Assembly: GCF_022458985.1 (NCBI RefSeq)
Contig: NC_061771.1
Location: 13,493,001 to 13,557,000, forward strand
Origin: Mugil cephalus
Taxonomy: Eukaryota > Chordata > Actinopteri > Mugiliformes > Mugilidae
Length of the DNA stretch: 64,000 nt
Reading direction: 5' to 3'
In this document: positions 1-18,394 of the stretch, one piece after another
How the letters are laid out: each line of letters opens with the position of its first letter
How positions within the stretch are numbered: position 1 is the first letter of the stretch
The notes under the pieces: model-generated
Databases searched by the model: none
What the model saw: the letters and a program-made list of their open reading frames with translations, nothing else
What the model was told of the DNA's origin: nothing
Translations under genes and position numbers: made by a program

Positions 1-237
1 CGCTGCTCAACTTACAATAGTTGTGCTGCTACAGACAGAAAAAGGTCATGAGAATTTTTTACTTTCAACATATCACGTTGAAGTTATCCTGTTGGAGTGG
101 CTGGTCCGGATTGAATGTGTGTGAGAATTGTATGAGATTAAACGGGGGAGGAGTTAATTGTGGGAATGTTTACTTTTAGTTGGTGGTGGCTATGGAGAAT
201 CAAGTTTGTCCTCTAGAAACACAAACAGTTTCCCCAG

Positions 238-277
<40 letters not shown>

Positions 278-2351
278 CACAGGGCATCACACCGACATTA
301 ACTGTGCATAGTAGTACTGTAGTTTTTATAACAATACCTGCCTAACTGTGACAAATTTAAAATAAACCTGTCGTTAAATCACCTTCAGATTTGTAAATTT
401 ACATAAAAAGGGTAATAATGTTAAATTACAACTCTGAGCCAACCCCACTGCAATGATCTCTAACAACAGACACAGAAAGACAGAGAGTTCAAAGCACTGT
501 CTTCTCCAAAAGCAACCCATACTGTTCTGCCAGTGGCATACTGAGGGATTTGTGCGTGCACGTCAGCACTCAAACACATCCACCGTGTAGCAATGTCATA
601 ATTCTTTAGCGGGATGTTTAAGGGATGAGAGGGTCCCTTGGGCCACAGCCAAACAATATAATCCTGCTAAACCCGCCAAATGAAATTCCAGTCTGTGTGT
701 GCTTGCAACACAAATCAGTCTTCTGACTTATCACCACTTAAGATATGTCAAAAAAAAACATCCCTGTATCATTTCTGTGACATTGACCAGAGTTATCAGA
801 GATGCATATATGACACACATTCATCATACAGACAGATGAGAGAGGTCATATCACTATGAAATCTGAGCCAGCCCTCTGATTTATCCATCTCTATCCTTAT
901 ACATCTTTAATGTTGTCTAGTGGGTACAGACATCAACTTGATTTACGGCTCTACCATTCAGCTCTCTCTCAACCTTTAGGCAAGTCGCAACAAAACTGAA
1001 CCTACTGCGTAAGAACAATCTTGTGATAGCGTGGCAACAGGCACGCAACGCTGCACGGTGGTGTGCAGCCAGGACTTATTTCAGGTGAATGTTTGCCGCT
1101 TCATTTAATCGTGATGACTTTTCAGGCAGACAAGTTATTATTAATGCTGGGTGAGCCAGCTGACAGCTGTGCTTATTAGAGTGTGCATGGCTTACATCAG
1201 CCTTTATTGGAGAATGTGAGCCTTCCTCCTCTAGGTAAGATGAGATCCGTCTGGCTGCAGGTTGAGCTGGGCATAGATCTTAGAAACAGATTTCTGATCG
1301 GCTTACACTTCCATTAGCCGGTTTTATGAAGTGAAGGGAAATTACGCAGACTCTTTGATCACGCGGTCTCCTGTTTCTCACTGCCTATGCCTAAGTATGT
1401 GTGGGAAGCTGTGATTCTGCAGTAGTTTGCAGTTAATGCTACCACTAATGATTGGCGAATTCTCATAGTTGTTTTTACAAAGTGCTTCTTAAACGAACAC
1501 CTATGAAAGTAGTAACAGGGATAAATAGATAGATAGATGAAACATTTGTCTGTTAAAATAATCTTTGTAAGATAAAGAATCAGTTTGCCTGATCTCATCT
1601 GCTTGTCGTTCCAGAGATAAAGGCTCCGGATGGTGAACCGTGATAATTAACCTGAAAGGAACTACTACAAGCTCTCAGTCAGAATTCCACCTGTGTGTGA
1701 GGTTAGAAGTTCTGTGGAAGTCCGGAGGTAACCTCGCATGAGCAGTGTAGAGAACACAGTGGTGTTACGGGTTCTCCCACTGCACCACAAAAACATATGA
1801 TTAAACGTTGTCATTTCCTACAGCTGAAGGAAGACAGGAAACTGTATTTGTTAATTAATAAAACACATTACTTCAGATATTAAATGTGTCATCTTTCATG
1901 TATGTAGATGTAACACTTTAATACATTTTTAATATGAAGTAAACCAATTTCTTTTCTTTGAAATAAATGTCTCATCAAAAACAGAAAAATTGCTGAACCA
2001 CCAGTGATTAAAAGAGGGACAATTAGAGTTGATTGGAGTTCCCATGTTGAAAATGAACTAAAAAAAAGGACTAAAATCAAGTGTTACAAAGCAAGAAACC
2101 TCACGATTACCACTGAAGAATGAAAACACCTGCATCCTTAAATACAGAACGGAAAGCTTTAGAGATTTCCCACACATGTGCTCTAACCATGAACACCCTC
2201 ACATGGACGTCAGCCCCATCCCAGGGCTGTTCATGATTTCACGTAGCACAATGGTAACCGCTCCTCTAAGGTCATAACGTGGTCATCACCTGTTCATGGT
2301 ATCTGCATACTACTTCAGGAGTTCTTACGGTAAAATGAAAACCGGTCTTAC
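1..2351 (-). other. prss12 intron (partial); no exon recognised
   Basis: No SRCR or protease-like reading frame with splice sites was seen here, so the stretch is taken as intron. It holds a CA microsatellite near 243-275 and otherwise unremarkable AT-rich sequence. Confidence 0.6.
241..276. repeat. (CA)n microsatellite
   Basis: Uninterrupted CA dinucleotide run in a prss12 intron. Confidence 0.95.
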
Positions 2352-7058
<4,707 letters not shown>

Positions 7059-7950
7059 GTCCGCGTCGGGGGTATGGCCGTGAGCGGCTGTTTAACGGGG
7101 CAAATTTCAGTCGCTTCTATCATCAGCTGACGGATCCCAGTCATCCAGTCAGCCTCAGCGTCCTGCCGTGGGACGAGAGTGAGGACCGAGAGCGCTGATC
7201 GATGAAACTCCTTCTTTTTTTCTCTCTCTTTTCCCCCCCGTAGGTTAGTCAGGCAGACCCCCAACGCAATAATATACAGTATGATCCTAGTAATTTCCTG
7301 CATCATTGCCGTTTAACGTAATGTAACATTCAATGTGTGATCATTTATAGCCAAACGGTAGACTGCTATTTTCTGAAGCAGACCACTCTACTTTGGGCAT
7401 AGATATACCATTTTGCCATTTTATTTTATTTATAGCCTGTTCTACTTTACATTTAATCTCAAAATATTGTTGTTGTCACCCCACTGCATCGATTTGATAT
7501 CGCGCAGCCTGAGTTTCACTGTAAACCTATTAGGTCGACTATATTTTATCAGATATTGACTTTATAGTGTCGAGCTACAGCATACACTAATAATCTAATA
7601 CTCTAATAATGTACAGTATAGTAGTATCTATTATAAAGAACAGGTTACTTTTAGTCCAGGCTTTCTACTAGAACTATTCAGAACACCTCTGCATTTTAGG
7701 TGCAAATTTGCAAGGAGCGCAATTTTTTAAAAATATGTTATTGAGGAGATATTGCAAGATTTTGCCCCCAACATCCAAACTTTCTGTTTGGCCAGTGCAC
7801 TCTTCACATTTTCACTCGGGAGACGCGTGAGTAAGAACAATAGTAAGAATAGTGAATAAAGGACTATCCGTCAATACACTTCCTCTCCCTGTGTGTGTAT
7901 GTGACCGATTGAAAGACGCTGTGGGAGATTGTTGCTTGCGTGTGTGTGTG

Positions 7951-7982
<32 letters not shown>

Positions 7983-8505
7983 CGTGCGTGTGTGTGTGGA
8001 TAGAGAGAGAGTCACAGAGAGAGATAATTCTCTGATTGGAGGAGGCTTATCGGAACGTCAAACACAAGCGTCGCACCTGTTCGACGTCATCGCGCGGCGT
8101 CCGTTCAATCACAAACATTTACGCTCACTACTGGAACCGGCGTACACCGAAGCACACCCAGATAGGCGGAGATAGCATGCGGTGTATCCCCTGTCTTATC
8201 TCCACATGACTACATCTCCTGTGATACATCCGTTGGCGATCCGCCTAAACAGGACAACCAACAGTGGCGTGTTTTAAGACGTGTGTCTACAAATTTGACG
8301 ATTTATTTTAATCAACCCCGCCTAAAAATAAACAATATAGCTCTAGTGTGCCGGTGCACATAACGAGTGCATCCATTGTGATTTTTAGCGGCTACCCCGA
8401 GTTAGCCGATGGTTGGCTGTCGTTATTGCTAGCTACCAAAGTTATATGATGGTATTTGTATAACAGTGTATTACTGGTTTATCAGAAAACAGTACAAGAG
8501 GCGAA
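7059..8505. promoter_or_regulatory. Shared head-to-head intergenic region of prss12 and mettl14
   Basis: About 1.4 kb separates the two start codons, which point away from each other. A CpG-rich patch lies at about 8040-8180, with a GACGTCA (CRE-like) core near 8080. A (GT)n microsatellite occupies about 7937-8000. Transcription starts and 5' UTRs cannot be placed from sequence alone, so calling this a bidirectional promoter is inference from the layout. Confidence 0.5.
7937..8000. repeat. (GT)n microsatellite, interrupted
   Basis: GT run with CG and AT interruptions, between the prss12 and mettl14 starts. Confidence 0.93.
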
Positions 8506-11500
8506 ATGAACAGTCGGCTTCAGGAAATCCGCGAGAGACAAAAACTTAGGCGGCAGTTGCTAGCTCAGCAGGCAAGTACAATGAACGGCCCTAGTTAGCA
8601 TGTAGCTAAGTTGTTTATCATCTGAAGTACTGAGCCAATGTAGTTCCTCTAATTATTCCTGGAGGACAACGTTACAAACAACTTGAACGACAGTGATGCG
8701 CGTGCAATGCAGAGAGTTGTGTTACACCACTATGGCCATAGGTGGAAACTTATCAGACGCACTTTCTTTCATACATTTCCATGGGTCGCCCTCGAGGGGA
8801 CTTGAGGAGAAAGTTCCTCAGTGTAAATGTAACTGAAATGGCTGACATTAACATGTTTAAGTTAATCACAGTAAAGAATATGGAGTTGAAATACAAAATA
8901 CTCCACTGCATAAGCATAAGTAGCCGATCTATGTGGTATTAAATAGATATCTCCTAAGCTTGTAAGTAATGTGTATGTAGGGCATATGCCCCCCCAACTT
9001 TCATTTTGTGTGGATTGTTTTAATTCTCTTGTTATATATTGTGTATGGTTTCGAGTGTCTGTACGCTGCTGCTGCAACTGTATGTCTACCTTAAAAACAT
9101 GCGATTTTACTACACTTTCTCCCTTGTGTCCAACCACAGTTGGGAGCTGAAAGCGCCGACAGCATCGGAGCTGTCCTGAACAGCAAAGATGAACTGAAAG
9201 AGATAGAGGAGACCAGAGAAACATGCAGGTACGATATAATGCAGTCCACACCTGCAGAAAACAGCAGGAAAAACTAAACAGGTTAAAGCTGGGGTGCAAA
9301 TACAAGCGCGGACTGGTTTATTCTTTCCCAGTTCACCACACCAACACTAACCTTTCCTTTGTGTTTGAGACATGTTAAAAAAAAAAACTAATGTTAATTT
9401 TGTGTTTTGGTTCAACAGAGAAATGCATTTAAGATGTTGTTTTTCTTATGCAGGGCTTCCTACGATAGCTTGGCGCCCCCATCAAAAAAGAAGGCACAGA
9501 CAGAGGGAGAAGACACAGAGGAGGACGTGGAAGAACAAAAGGTGAATTACACACATGGATAAAAATCTGCGCGGGTTACAGACCCCATATTTTTATGGTG
9601 ATGATGGTAAATGTCATTTCTGGAGCACATGTCATTGAGGAAGTATTTCTGGTATTTTTAATGTTTGAGAAATAACTGACTCAGCATCATGTGTCTTTAG
9701 AAGAGGCGGTCCCACAGCCTCAGGGAATTTGTGTACTTAACTGGGCTGTGTGAATGACATTATAAAATCTGAGGAATAAGGTAGAAATGGAGCCTTTTAA
9801 TGTGTCTCACATTTTATTAAAATCTGGTCAGTTTGTAAGTTTGTGTCAGGTTGTGAACACAAGCAACTACAAAGGCGTGTATTCTCAAGCAAACAACAGA
9901 AACCTTTAGGGCTTTCAGTTGACATTTCAGGTCAGTAGGCTGCTGTTTTATCAAGGTGACCCATATACGTGTATTCAACAGTCATTTAGCTATTTACCAA
10001 ATTATATTCATTTTACTGTTACCTAATCAATGCGAGGTGAAAGTGAAAATCCTTCAGCCAAGGTACCGGGAAGCTGTAGGAATTACAACTCACTAAGCCA
10101 AGATACAATAAGACAAAATAAGATACGCCTTTATTCATCCCACAATGAGGAAATTCTCAAAGTATGTACAGCCTACAGTTTTTGTGGGACCAAAAGTGGG
10201 TAGACAGGTTGGAAAGGTTTTGATTTGTTTTCAGTTGCAGCATGTGGTTTTGGAACGGTTTCCTGTGAACCCACAACGTGCTTTCAAATGGAGAGTGAAT
10301 GATGCATAAACAACAGAGGAAGATGGCTGCACTGTCAAAGAATCACAAAGAAGGAAACAAAAGGCTATAATTTTCTGTAAAGGAATTTTGGTCACTAACT
10401 AAAATATATATTTGTGGTTAGGTTAATTTATCCACCTTCATACGAGCCCCTGATAATAAGGGACAATGTATAAAAATGATTATAAAAAATAACGTGGGAA
10501 TAAATGGCAAAAATTGTGTCTGTGTCCAAAAACACGTGGACCTAACTGTATTTTGTGGTTGTGGATTTGTCATATGAAATATTAAATATGAGGTCCGCTC
10601 AGGCTTGATCTTAGTGTGACTATGATGTGCCAGAAAAAGGGCATCGACAATGTCCCATTGTTTTTTTTTTCCACTTTACTAGTAGCTGGTAACTTTATCA
10701 TGATTTCAATATTATTCCTGTTTTATTAATTTTTGTATGATGAAATCACTCTTTCCTGGTTTTCCTTTGTTAGCTTCACATGTTGTTCCCTTAAAAGCAA
10801 AATAAAAATTTGTGGTTTTGTGCGTTAGGATGAGGTGGAAGTGCAGCAGCCAGATGAAAGCAACCCATACGAGGAAGTGTACAAGGACTCAAGTACATTC
10901 CTAAAGGTTTGGAATTTATTTTCTGTGCAATCTGTGCATTTATGTGGCCTGTCCATCCGAGCAAACATGTTTTTATTACCTTTATTTCCTGAAAGAAAAG
11001 AATTTATGCCTGGCACAACTTCAGCCGCTACCAGTGCGTATTGAGGAGCAAAAGTGGCAGAATGGCAGAAAGACGCTAGCTCTGAAAGAAGCAATATTGG
11101 AAAAATATCGTCCAAAACTGAATCCAAAATCTTCAATGTGATGCCATGTGAAAAGCGTGCGGCACCTCAAGCAGCCCTAAAACTTTCTGTTGACGCGACC
11201 AAGTCTCCTGGAAATGATAACGAGAATCAAGAGATCATGGAGAAGTGAAAGACAGTTTTTAACTGGTGATGTGAAGCTGGAAGGACAAGTTTGGAAGGAT
11301 CGAACTTAATGGAACATTCCTAGCACGCTGTAGTTGGGTTTCACAATAAAATGTTGGTTAACCTGTACCAACAAGGTATAGACACTTTTATGACGTAAAA
11401 AGTGTGAGGCACGCTTTCATTCTGTGGCAACTAGCCATGCGTTTACCAGTCAAAAAAGTAGAAGTCACACAAAAGTGTCATTCTTGTGTGCATCGAGAAA

Positions 11501-14500
11501 TCGATTCACTTGCCACTGAATGTGCTTAAGCAGCGCATTAATGCAGATGCTGTTCAGCTATGAAGGCGCGTGGAGTCATGACAGATAAAGATCAACAAGC
11601 AGATCTCATCTGTTATTACTGTGACTTATAGTAATAATAATCAGCTGTATAAAGCAACAGTCAGATCAACAGGATTACCGCTGTTTATTTAAGGCCTCTT
11701 TTTAAAACAACTTGGTCTCTCTCGTTTGTAGAAACGGTTTTTTGATATTACAGAACATACAAATAATGCGGATGTATTTTTCTAATGATTCCTCCTTGTG
11801 CTCTTCCTGCCCCTTTTATTGTCTCTCTTAATTTATTCATTCTCAGGGTACCCAGAGTTTGAACCCACACAATGACTACTGTCAGCACTTTGTGGACACG
11901 GGGCACAGGCCGCAAAACTTCATCAGAGACGTCGGTGAGTGTTTGTGTTTCCGTACGCATGTGAGCGTCCGTGTGAGCCTGACCTCCATGTGTTCTGTCC
12001 CTAAGGCTTGGCTGATCGATTTGAAGAATACCCTAAACTTCGAGAGCTGATCAGACTGAAGGATGAACTCATCTCCAGCACCAACACTCCTCCTATGTAC
12101 GCTAAACAATAATACTACGGGGGGTTTTTAGTGGAATTGCAGGTAGCTTAAATTAAGACGATGCCAGTCATTTCAAGTTAGCGTCTTTCTGTGTCTTTAG
12201 GTACCTACAAGCCGACCCCGAGCACTTTGACCTGCAGGATTTGAAGTGCAAATTTGATGTGATTTTGCTTGAGCCTCCCTTAGAGGAATACTACAGAGAA
12301 TCGGGCATCAGTCGCACCGAACGTTTCTGGACGTGGGACGATGTATGTATTTCTCTTTAACTCCCTTTTTTTCCACATCATCAGTTTGGTTTAGTAAGTG
12401 AATAAATATTGTGGTTGGCTTTCAGGCCACAACAAGAAGAAGTAGGCACATTTACCTAATTTATTCATGTGATAATGATAATGTCTAGAATGACCTTACT
12501 GTCGTACAGATGTAAAAACTGTCCTCAGAAGGAAATAGGAAACTATTTACTATTTTTACTCTGATGTGGGAATCTTTTTGATGGCATCTATGCTCAATCT
12601 TCTTTCCATCCTTTCCTGTTTTAGATAATGAGACTGGAGATTGAGGAGATATCAGCGTTGCGTTCCTTTGTCTTTCTCTGGTGTGGCTCTGGTGAAGGAC
12701 TGGACTTGGGAAGAATGGTAACACAATCCCTCATTCAGTCAAAATAACAATTACCCATTTTCTGTACCAGTGACTGTTTTCACTTAATGGAAGTGTGTAT
12801 TAGTTTCTGTTCTTGTGAAACCGTGATTCTCTGAGACTCAGAACTTGTTGGTCCAGTGCACATCTGTTAACTGTGTTAGGCAACAGACGTCTCTTTGACG
12901 TTGTGACATACCCAGATCTTGTGAGACATAAACCACACCCTACCTGTTTCGTGTTGAGAAAACAGATAATGACTATTTTCTTTGTTTTGTGAGTATCTGC
13001 CACTGGTTTGACAAATGTTGGTGTGAAATAGATTTTTCTGCAGTGTTGACCAGAACAGGCGTGTTTATATGTTATATGTTTGTACTTTATCCCGACCTTT
13101 GTGTTTTACCAATGTGGACATGATTTTTGTCATTGTCTCTCCATTCCTGTGGGACACGAGAGACAGGGTCTTTAACTAAATATTCAGCATATGTTTGATT
13201 GCTGGAAAAACTGCCAGATATCACTGGCACTTCTCTGCAGTGGCATCTAAAAAGCCATTAACCTCCTTAAAAACATTAACCAACAAAAGTAATATTAATG
13301 GCAGAAACTGATGTTATAGGTTTTAGAACCACGTCTCAGACTTAGCAAATAGCAAATATGGCTTACCCTGATTGTACCGATTGCAGTGTTTGAGGAAGTG
13401 GGGCTTTAGGAGGTGTGAGGATATCTGTTGGATCAAGACCAATAAGAACAACCCAGGAAAGACCAAAGCACTGGATCCAAAAGCAGTGTTCCAGAGAACC
13501 AAGGTACAGTAAACAAATACTTCGCTATGCATACACAGCGATAATGTCAAATATGTTTTCATATATTATACAGTGTTATCTCGTTTGGGGTTAGCCTGGC
13601 GTTGCTGGGCTCAAGTCTAATCAGAATTTGAGTCTTTAAACCAATAAGGAGAATTAAAAAAGAAAAACACACAGTTGGATAATCCTCCAACCAGTCCCAT
13701 AACCAACCAGGACCAATATGTTAATAGCAACAGCTTTGACGAATTTCAGAATCCAAACATTAAACACCTCCAACGGTAGACATTTTTTTGGACACATCAT
13801 GTTGACTGTGTCTCTTTACTTACTGTTACATCACTGTAAATGAAATGATTGACTCTGCACATCCAAATGACCACATGAGTGATGTGGGTTGGGAGACTAG
13901 AGGCTCGTTTCCAGGCTAGTTTGGTTTAGTTTTTAGCCTTGGACACAAAACGTTAAGACCTTGAATATATGCCCATGATAGGTTTGAAGTTCAATCATTG
14001 TCATGTTGTGTAGTGTGATGTGCAATGATATACAACGCATTTGCTCCAGGAACATTGTCTCATGGGAATCAAAGGAACAGTGCGTCGTAGCACAGATGGT
14101 GATTTCATCCACGCCAACGTGGACATCGACTTAATCATCACTGAGGAGCCTGAGATGGGAAACGTAGAGAAGCCTGTGGAGATCTTCCACATCATTGAGC
14201 ACTTCTGTTTAGGGCGCAGGAGGTTGCACCTGTTTGGACGAGACTCAACCATCAGACCGGGTGAGATGGATGTGTTCTTGTCTTGACTGACCAAATGTAT
14301 TTAAGGGCATAACAGCATGTTACGTGTCTGCTTTTAGTTCTTCTATTCTTCTGTCTGTGCCTGTTTATTAACACACACGTTGTTGCTTTTTGCCATCTTC
14401 ACCTCCCAGGCTGGCTGACGGTGGGTCCTACCTTAACGAACACCAACTTCAACCCAGAGACCTACGCCTCGCATTTTGCTTTGCCCAGCTCCCACCTGTC

Positions 14501-14717
14501 CGGCTGCACCGAGGAAATAGAGAGGCTCCGGCCCAAGTCTCCCCCTGCTAAGATGAAGTCGGACCGCGGTGGCGGGGCGCCCAGGGGGGGACGTGGGGGG
14601 CCGAACGCTGGAAGAGGGGGAGACAGAGGCAGAGAAAGAAACCGACCAAACTTCCGTGGGGACAGAGGAGGTTTCAGGGGCAGGGGAGGACCACATAGGG
14701 GGTTTCCACCTCGCTAG
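8506..14717 (+). CDS. mettl14: METTL14, non-catalytic subunit of the m6A RNA methyltransferase
   Basis: METTL14 pairs with METTL3 in the nucleus to deposit N6-methyladenosine on mRNA; METTL14 binds and positions the RNA. Eleven coding exons: 8506-8571, 9140-9228, 9454-9541, 10829-10906, 11847-11934, 12006-12096, 12201-12342, 12625-12717, 13387-13503, 14050-14260 and 14410-14717. The total is 1371 nt, or 456 aa, the length I recall for human METTL14. Visible features: N-terminal [15 protein letters not shown] helix, the degenerate EPPL motif (about residues 191-194, replacing catalytic DPPW), [24 protein letters not shown], the conserved [19 protein letters not shown], and a C-terminal Gly/Arg-rich RGG tail used for RNA binding. 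All introns are GT-AG except the first, which has a GC donor. Confidence 0.97.
8571..8580 (+). other. GC splice donor of mettl14 intron 1
   Basis: Exon 1 must end after LLAQQ to join LGAES of exon 2 (9140). The boundary reads CAG|GCAAGT, the typical context of a GC-AG donor. No GT donor nearby preserves the conserved protein. This is direct from the sequence, assuming the base is correct. Confidence 0.85.
10090..10175 (-). mobile_element. SINE/LINE 3' tail fragment in mettl14 intron 3
   Basis: The plus strand reads TTTATTCATCCCACAATGAGG followed by AAATTC. In reverse this is the 'AATTTCC...GGGATCAATAAAG' tail carried by many fish retroposons. Only the tail is recognisable, and the family cannot be named. 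Confidence 0.5.
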
Positions 14718-14917
14718 AGCACAAGAACTCATGACAACCAGACTGATGACAGTAGCTCCCATCTCCATAACCTGCAAATACAAGCTTTTTTTGTAACGCG
14801 GTTTATATGGTTAGTACATGGCGGTGAAGATCTTAGTATGATTGATCTTTTTTATTTTTATTTTGTGGTTTGTTAATATTTGTTCATGAACATTGTTAAG
14901 ACTGAATGAGTTGCCAG

Positions 14918-14923
14918 AATAAA
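14918..14923 (+). terminator. mettl14 polyadenylation signal
   Basis: AATAAA about 200 bases after the mettl14 stop, followed by a T-rich stretch. It is the first canonical signal downstream. Confidence 0.75.
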
Positions 14924-14944
14924 AATTTCTTTACACTGCTTGTG

Positions 14945-17090
14945 CTTATGCATTGCTTTGTGTTTCAGGCTTATTCTTCTCATTGAGCGTCATCATTGAA
15001 TGCATTTGTAGAAACCATCTCAATATTCTTATGCTTAAATATTTAGAGAACAGGTGATTGAAAGTCTGTCTAATCACATAGACGGTATAAAATAACAAAA
15101 GCGCCACAATCAAGGAAGTGTGTTGCTGGACTTAAAATGAAAGCAGAGCTCAAGAACTCATTGGTCAAAAACACGTTTACGGGCGTAATACCTGGTGTGA
15201 ACTCGTTGCAAACTTGCGGATGGATGGATAGACACTTCTTTGAAATGTTTTTCATTTGCCATAAACTGAAAGCAGGGTTCACTCGTGGTTTCACGTGTGA
15301 CGTGCAGGGTGTACGTCAGCCAAGCTAAAGATGATTGGCTGAGTGTGTTCATGCTCTTGCGTGCTGTAAAGCATGGTGGAAAATTCAAGGTGTGGTACCA
15401 CTTGAGGAATGCCAGGCATCTCCCCACCATGTTTCTTCAGTGTACCTTCTCAGTCTGGGTCTGCTTTCATAGTTGTATCTCCTGAAAGGCTGAAAAGATG
15501 CAAAGCTGACAGATTATAGATGTTATCTTAAAAATATTTCAGACACTAGCATCGTCAATCAGTCCAGTTCGCTGATCTGCTGGAAACCACCACTGCTGCT
15601 TAACGCAGTTATAAAAATATGTACTACAATTCTTTGGAGACCTCAAGCGATTTCCCAAAACCACTTCCTTGATTTTCAACATGGGAACATACCACAGTAA
15701 TGAATCCCCAGGTCCTTTGAACTGGATTTTTATGTCCTTTGATAGTTTCACTGGTATTACATTGACAGATATGACAGATTTTATCGACATGATAATATCA
15801 CAACCCGGTAAAATAGTCACAAAACTTGGCTGTATTTTGCTTTACTGTTTGTTTGTAGGTGAAATCAAATTGATTTGAAGGTAGGTACTGTATACTTAAG
15901 GGTGAGGTTGTCGTCATAGTTTTCCTTATCCATTTTTCATTTTTAACAAAGACAAATGTACCTTAAACAAACATAGGGAATGTACCCTGCCTAAACATAG
16001 CAGCATGTTCAGGAACTGCGGAGGTGATCTCAACGTGGAAGTTGTGCATAGAAAAAAGTGCATACAAAGTTTATTCATGAAGAGCTGAAAGGATATACCC
16101 AAAATATGTGAGAGCGGACTTACTGTAAAGTGAGCGGCAATGATTGACGTGCAGGCTGTCTTTCCAAGTGGCCCTTGGCCAACGGTTGTTGAAAGTCTAC
16201 AATTATTACAGGCCGCCGAAGTCACATGAAGAAACCTAATCAAGTTTGTCATGCTGGATGGTTGATGCTTAGTCACTGTACTGAAGTAGGGTGTTTGCAT
16301 CACAGCAACACGTTATTAAACCAACTGGCAAGCCAGTGTTTTTACTTTGTATCCTGAAGTTAAAGGATTCACCATCTGTTTTGTAGTAGCCACTCGTGTG
16401 TGAATTAATTCTCGTGTTTTGTGTTTATAACAGACTGTGCACCTTAATGCACACTGTCCCCATTTCACAATTCTCAAAATAACACCGGGTGCGACATGTT
16501 TGCTTGACTCACTTTAACTCGGACCCGTGTCACTGCTTAGTCACCATCAGAACCTGCTCTCACGTACCGAGAGGACAGGAGCCGAAGAACTTGTCTTCGC
16601 CAGAATGATTGTTATCAGAGACTCAAATGGAGAAAAACACTTGTGAAGTATGCTTGATGAGGTCAGTGGGGACAAAAAAAGACAAACAAAACAGGGCAGT
16701 CTTTTACAATTACACAGTCTTGGGCAACAAATGCTGACAGGTTTCTAGTTGGATCCCAAGAGAGTGACTGAACAAATAGCCTTTGTACTGAACCGAGGGC
16801 AGGCGTTAGAAAACATAAATAATAACACAACAGTTGATGACTAAATAGAACTACCCGTGCTGTTATAATATTATTACAAGTGTGTGTGTCTTTGATTGAT
16901 TAAACTACCTGACTTTCCAAGGTGTGGCTGCTCAAACACTATAATTATAACTAATAATTTGGCAACTGAGCAGATGAGGTTGTCTCGGACAAATAAACTG
17001 CCAAGACTGCATGACTTACATGAAGTGAAGATAGTTATCATAAAATCTGTGAAGCAGTGAATCTTTGTCATTGTTTATATCTTTTAGCAT
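14945..17090. other. Intergenic, no gene recognised
   Basis: Only short unrelated open frames are present. No coding-like conservation, RNA gene or intact repeat was recognised. Confidence 0.5.
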
Positions 17091-17091
17091 A

Positions 17092-17545
17092 CACTGATCA
17101 GGTATAACATTATGACCACCTTGCTTATATTGTGTAGGTCTCCCTTGTGCCTCCGAAACAGTTCTACCTCATCAGAGAATGGACATGGATCTTCTGAGGG
17201 TGTCTTGCGATGTCTGCCAACACAACGCTGTTTTTGGGGGGATTTGGGATCTAGTGAATTTGAAGGCCAGGACAACACTTTGTGCTGTTTTTTATGTTTT
17301 TATTTGTTTCTAAACCGTTTTTGTGCATCAGGCTGCATCCTGTTGGGGATGGCTGCTGCCATCAAGGAGTGTCATTGCTATGGGGTGGGTGTGTCTGGTC
17401 TGGACTGCGTGGGTGTCGCATGTCTACGTAACACCTACACAAGTGCCAGGTCCAGAAGGTTCTCAAAGCAACATTGCTTTGTCGCAAGGTGGTTAGTGTC
17501 ATTTACTTCTCATGCCAGTGGTTTTGATGTAGTTTTGTATAACTG
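17092..17545. mobile_element. Degenerate, internally deleted Tc1/mariner-like element
   Basis: It begins CACTGATCAGGTATAACATT just after a TA, then ATGACCACC and TTGTGTAGGTC. This matches the terminal repeat of a fish transposon family I know as starting CACTGATCAGG and ATAACATTATGACCACC. Internal pieces (TTTGAAGGCCAGGACAACA, CTGCCATCAAGGA) follow family order. Around 17490 it jumps to a sequence like the family's far end (TTAGTGTCATTTACTTC, CCAGTGG). The 178-codon open frame across it is fortuitous. Confidence 0.65.
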
Positions 17546-18394
17546 TTTTGCAGTTTTCAGCAGTGAGATTCTTGGATACCCTTGTATCATAGATAAATAT
17601 ATGTGCAGCTGGACTTTAGAAAAGCCGGAGAAGCCCCACGAGAAGTGAAGCTCAGATCGTAACTCTCAAACTTGTTTGTCCAGAATGTTGACAAGCCAGA
17701 TTCGGTTAGAGACAAGGTGCACAGAAAGCACAGAAAGGTCGCTCCATTGGTTGTTTCTTCTCTTTACATACACAAGTTTACTATTTTACATTGTGCAGTG
17801 GATATAAAAAAGTGTATATGTCCCTCTTAAAACAGCATTTATTTTTAATGTTAATATCATCATGAGCAAATAACGCACCTTCACACTTTTCATTTTAAAA
17901 CTGCACAAGCAATGACACTGAAAAGCAAAGTGGCGTGTTTCAAGGAAAATACGTGGAGGTGGACATTAATAGCTCTGAGTACCTTTGAGTGCCATGAAGC
18001 TCAGTTTTTTTTTTTGTTGTATCTCTTTTAAGACCTTTTAAATCCATTACACACTATATGGTCATCCATGTAGGTTTGCAGTCAAATGTTCAACATTCAG
18101 TCACGAATTATCTTGTAATTAGGAAAAATAAGTGTTGTTTTCCAACCTATAACATCTCTTTTGATCCACTGTCTTTAAGTCACATTTCTTTTTCATATAT
18201 ATTTACTTGCTGCCATTTTAACCTTTAAAAGCCACTGTAGACTGCCACAGTTTCACAACGGAGCTATGTAAGCTACTTCACTTTGTGACCTAAAATATAT
18301 ATCTTTTAAATGGCATCATATTATTATCACTAGTGGTAAGCAACTCATACTTCTAGTTGTAGTACTGAACAGCACGGCTATATTACTACCGTAT

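Noticed and set aside
17112-17648. 178-codon open frame as a new Cys-rich protein gene
   Set aside because: It lies on a degenerate Tc1-like element and has no signal peptide, domain or splice support.
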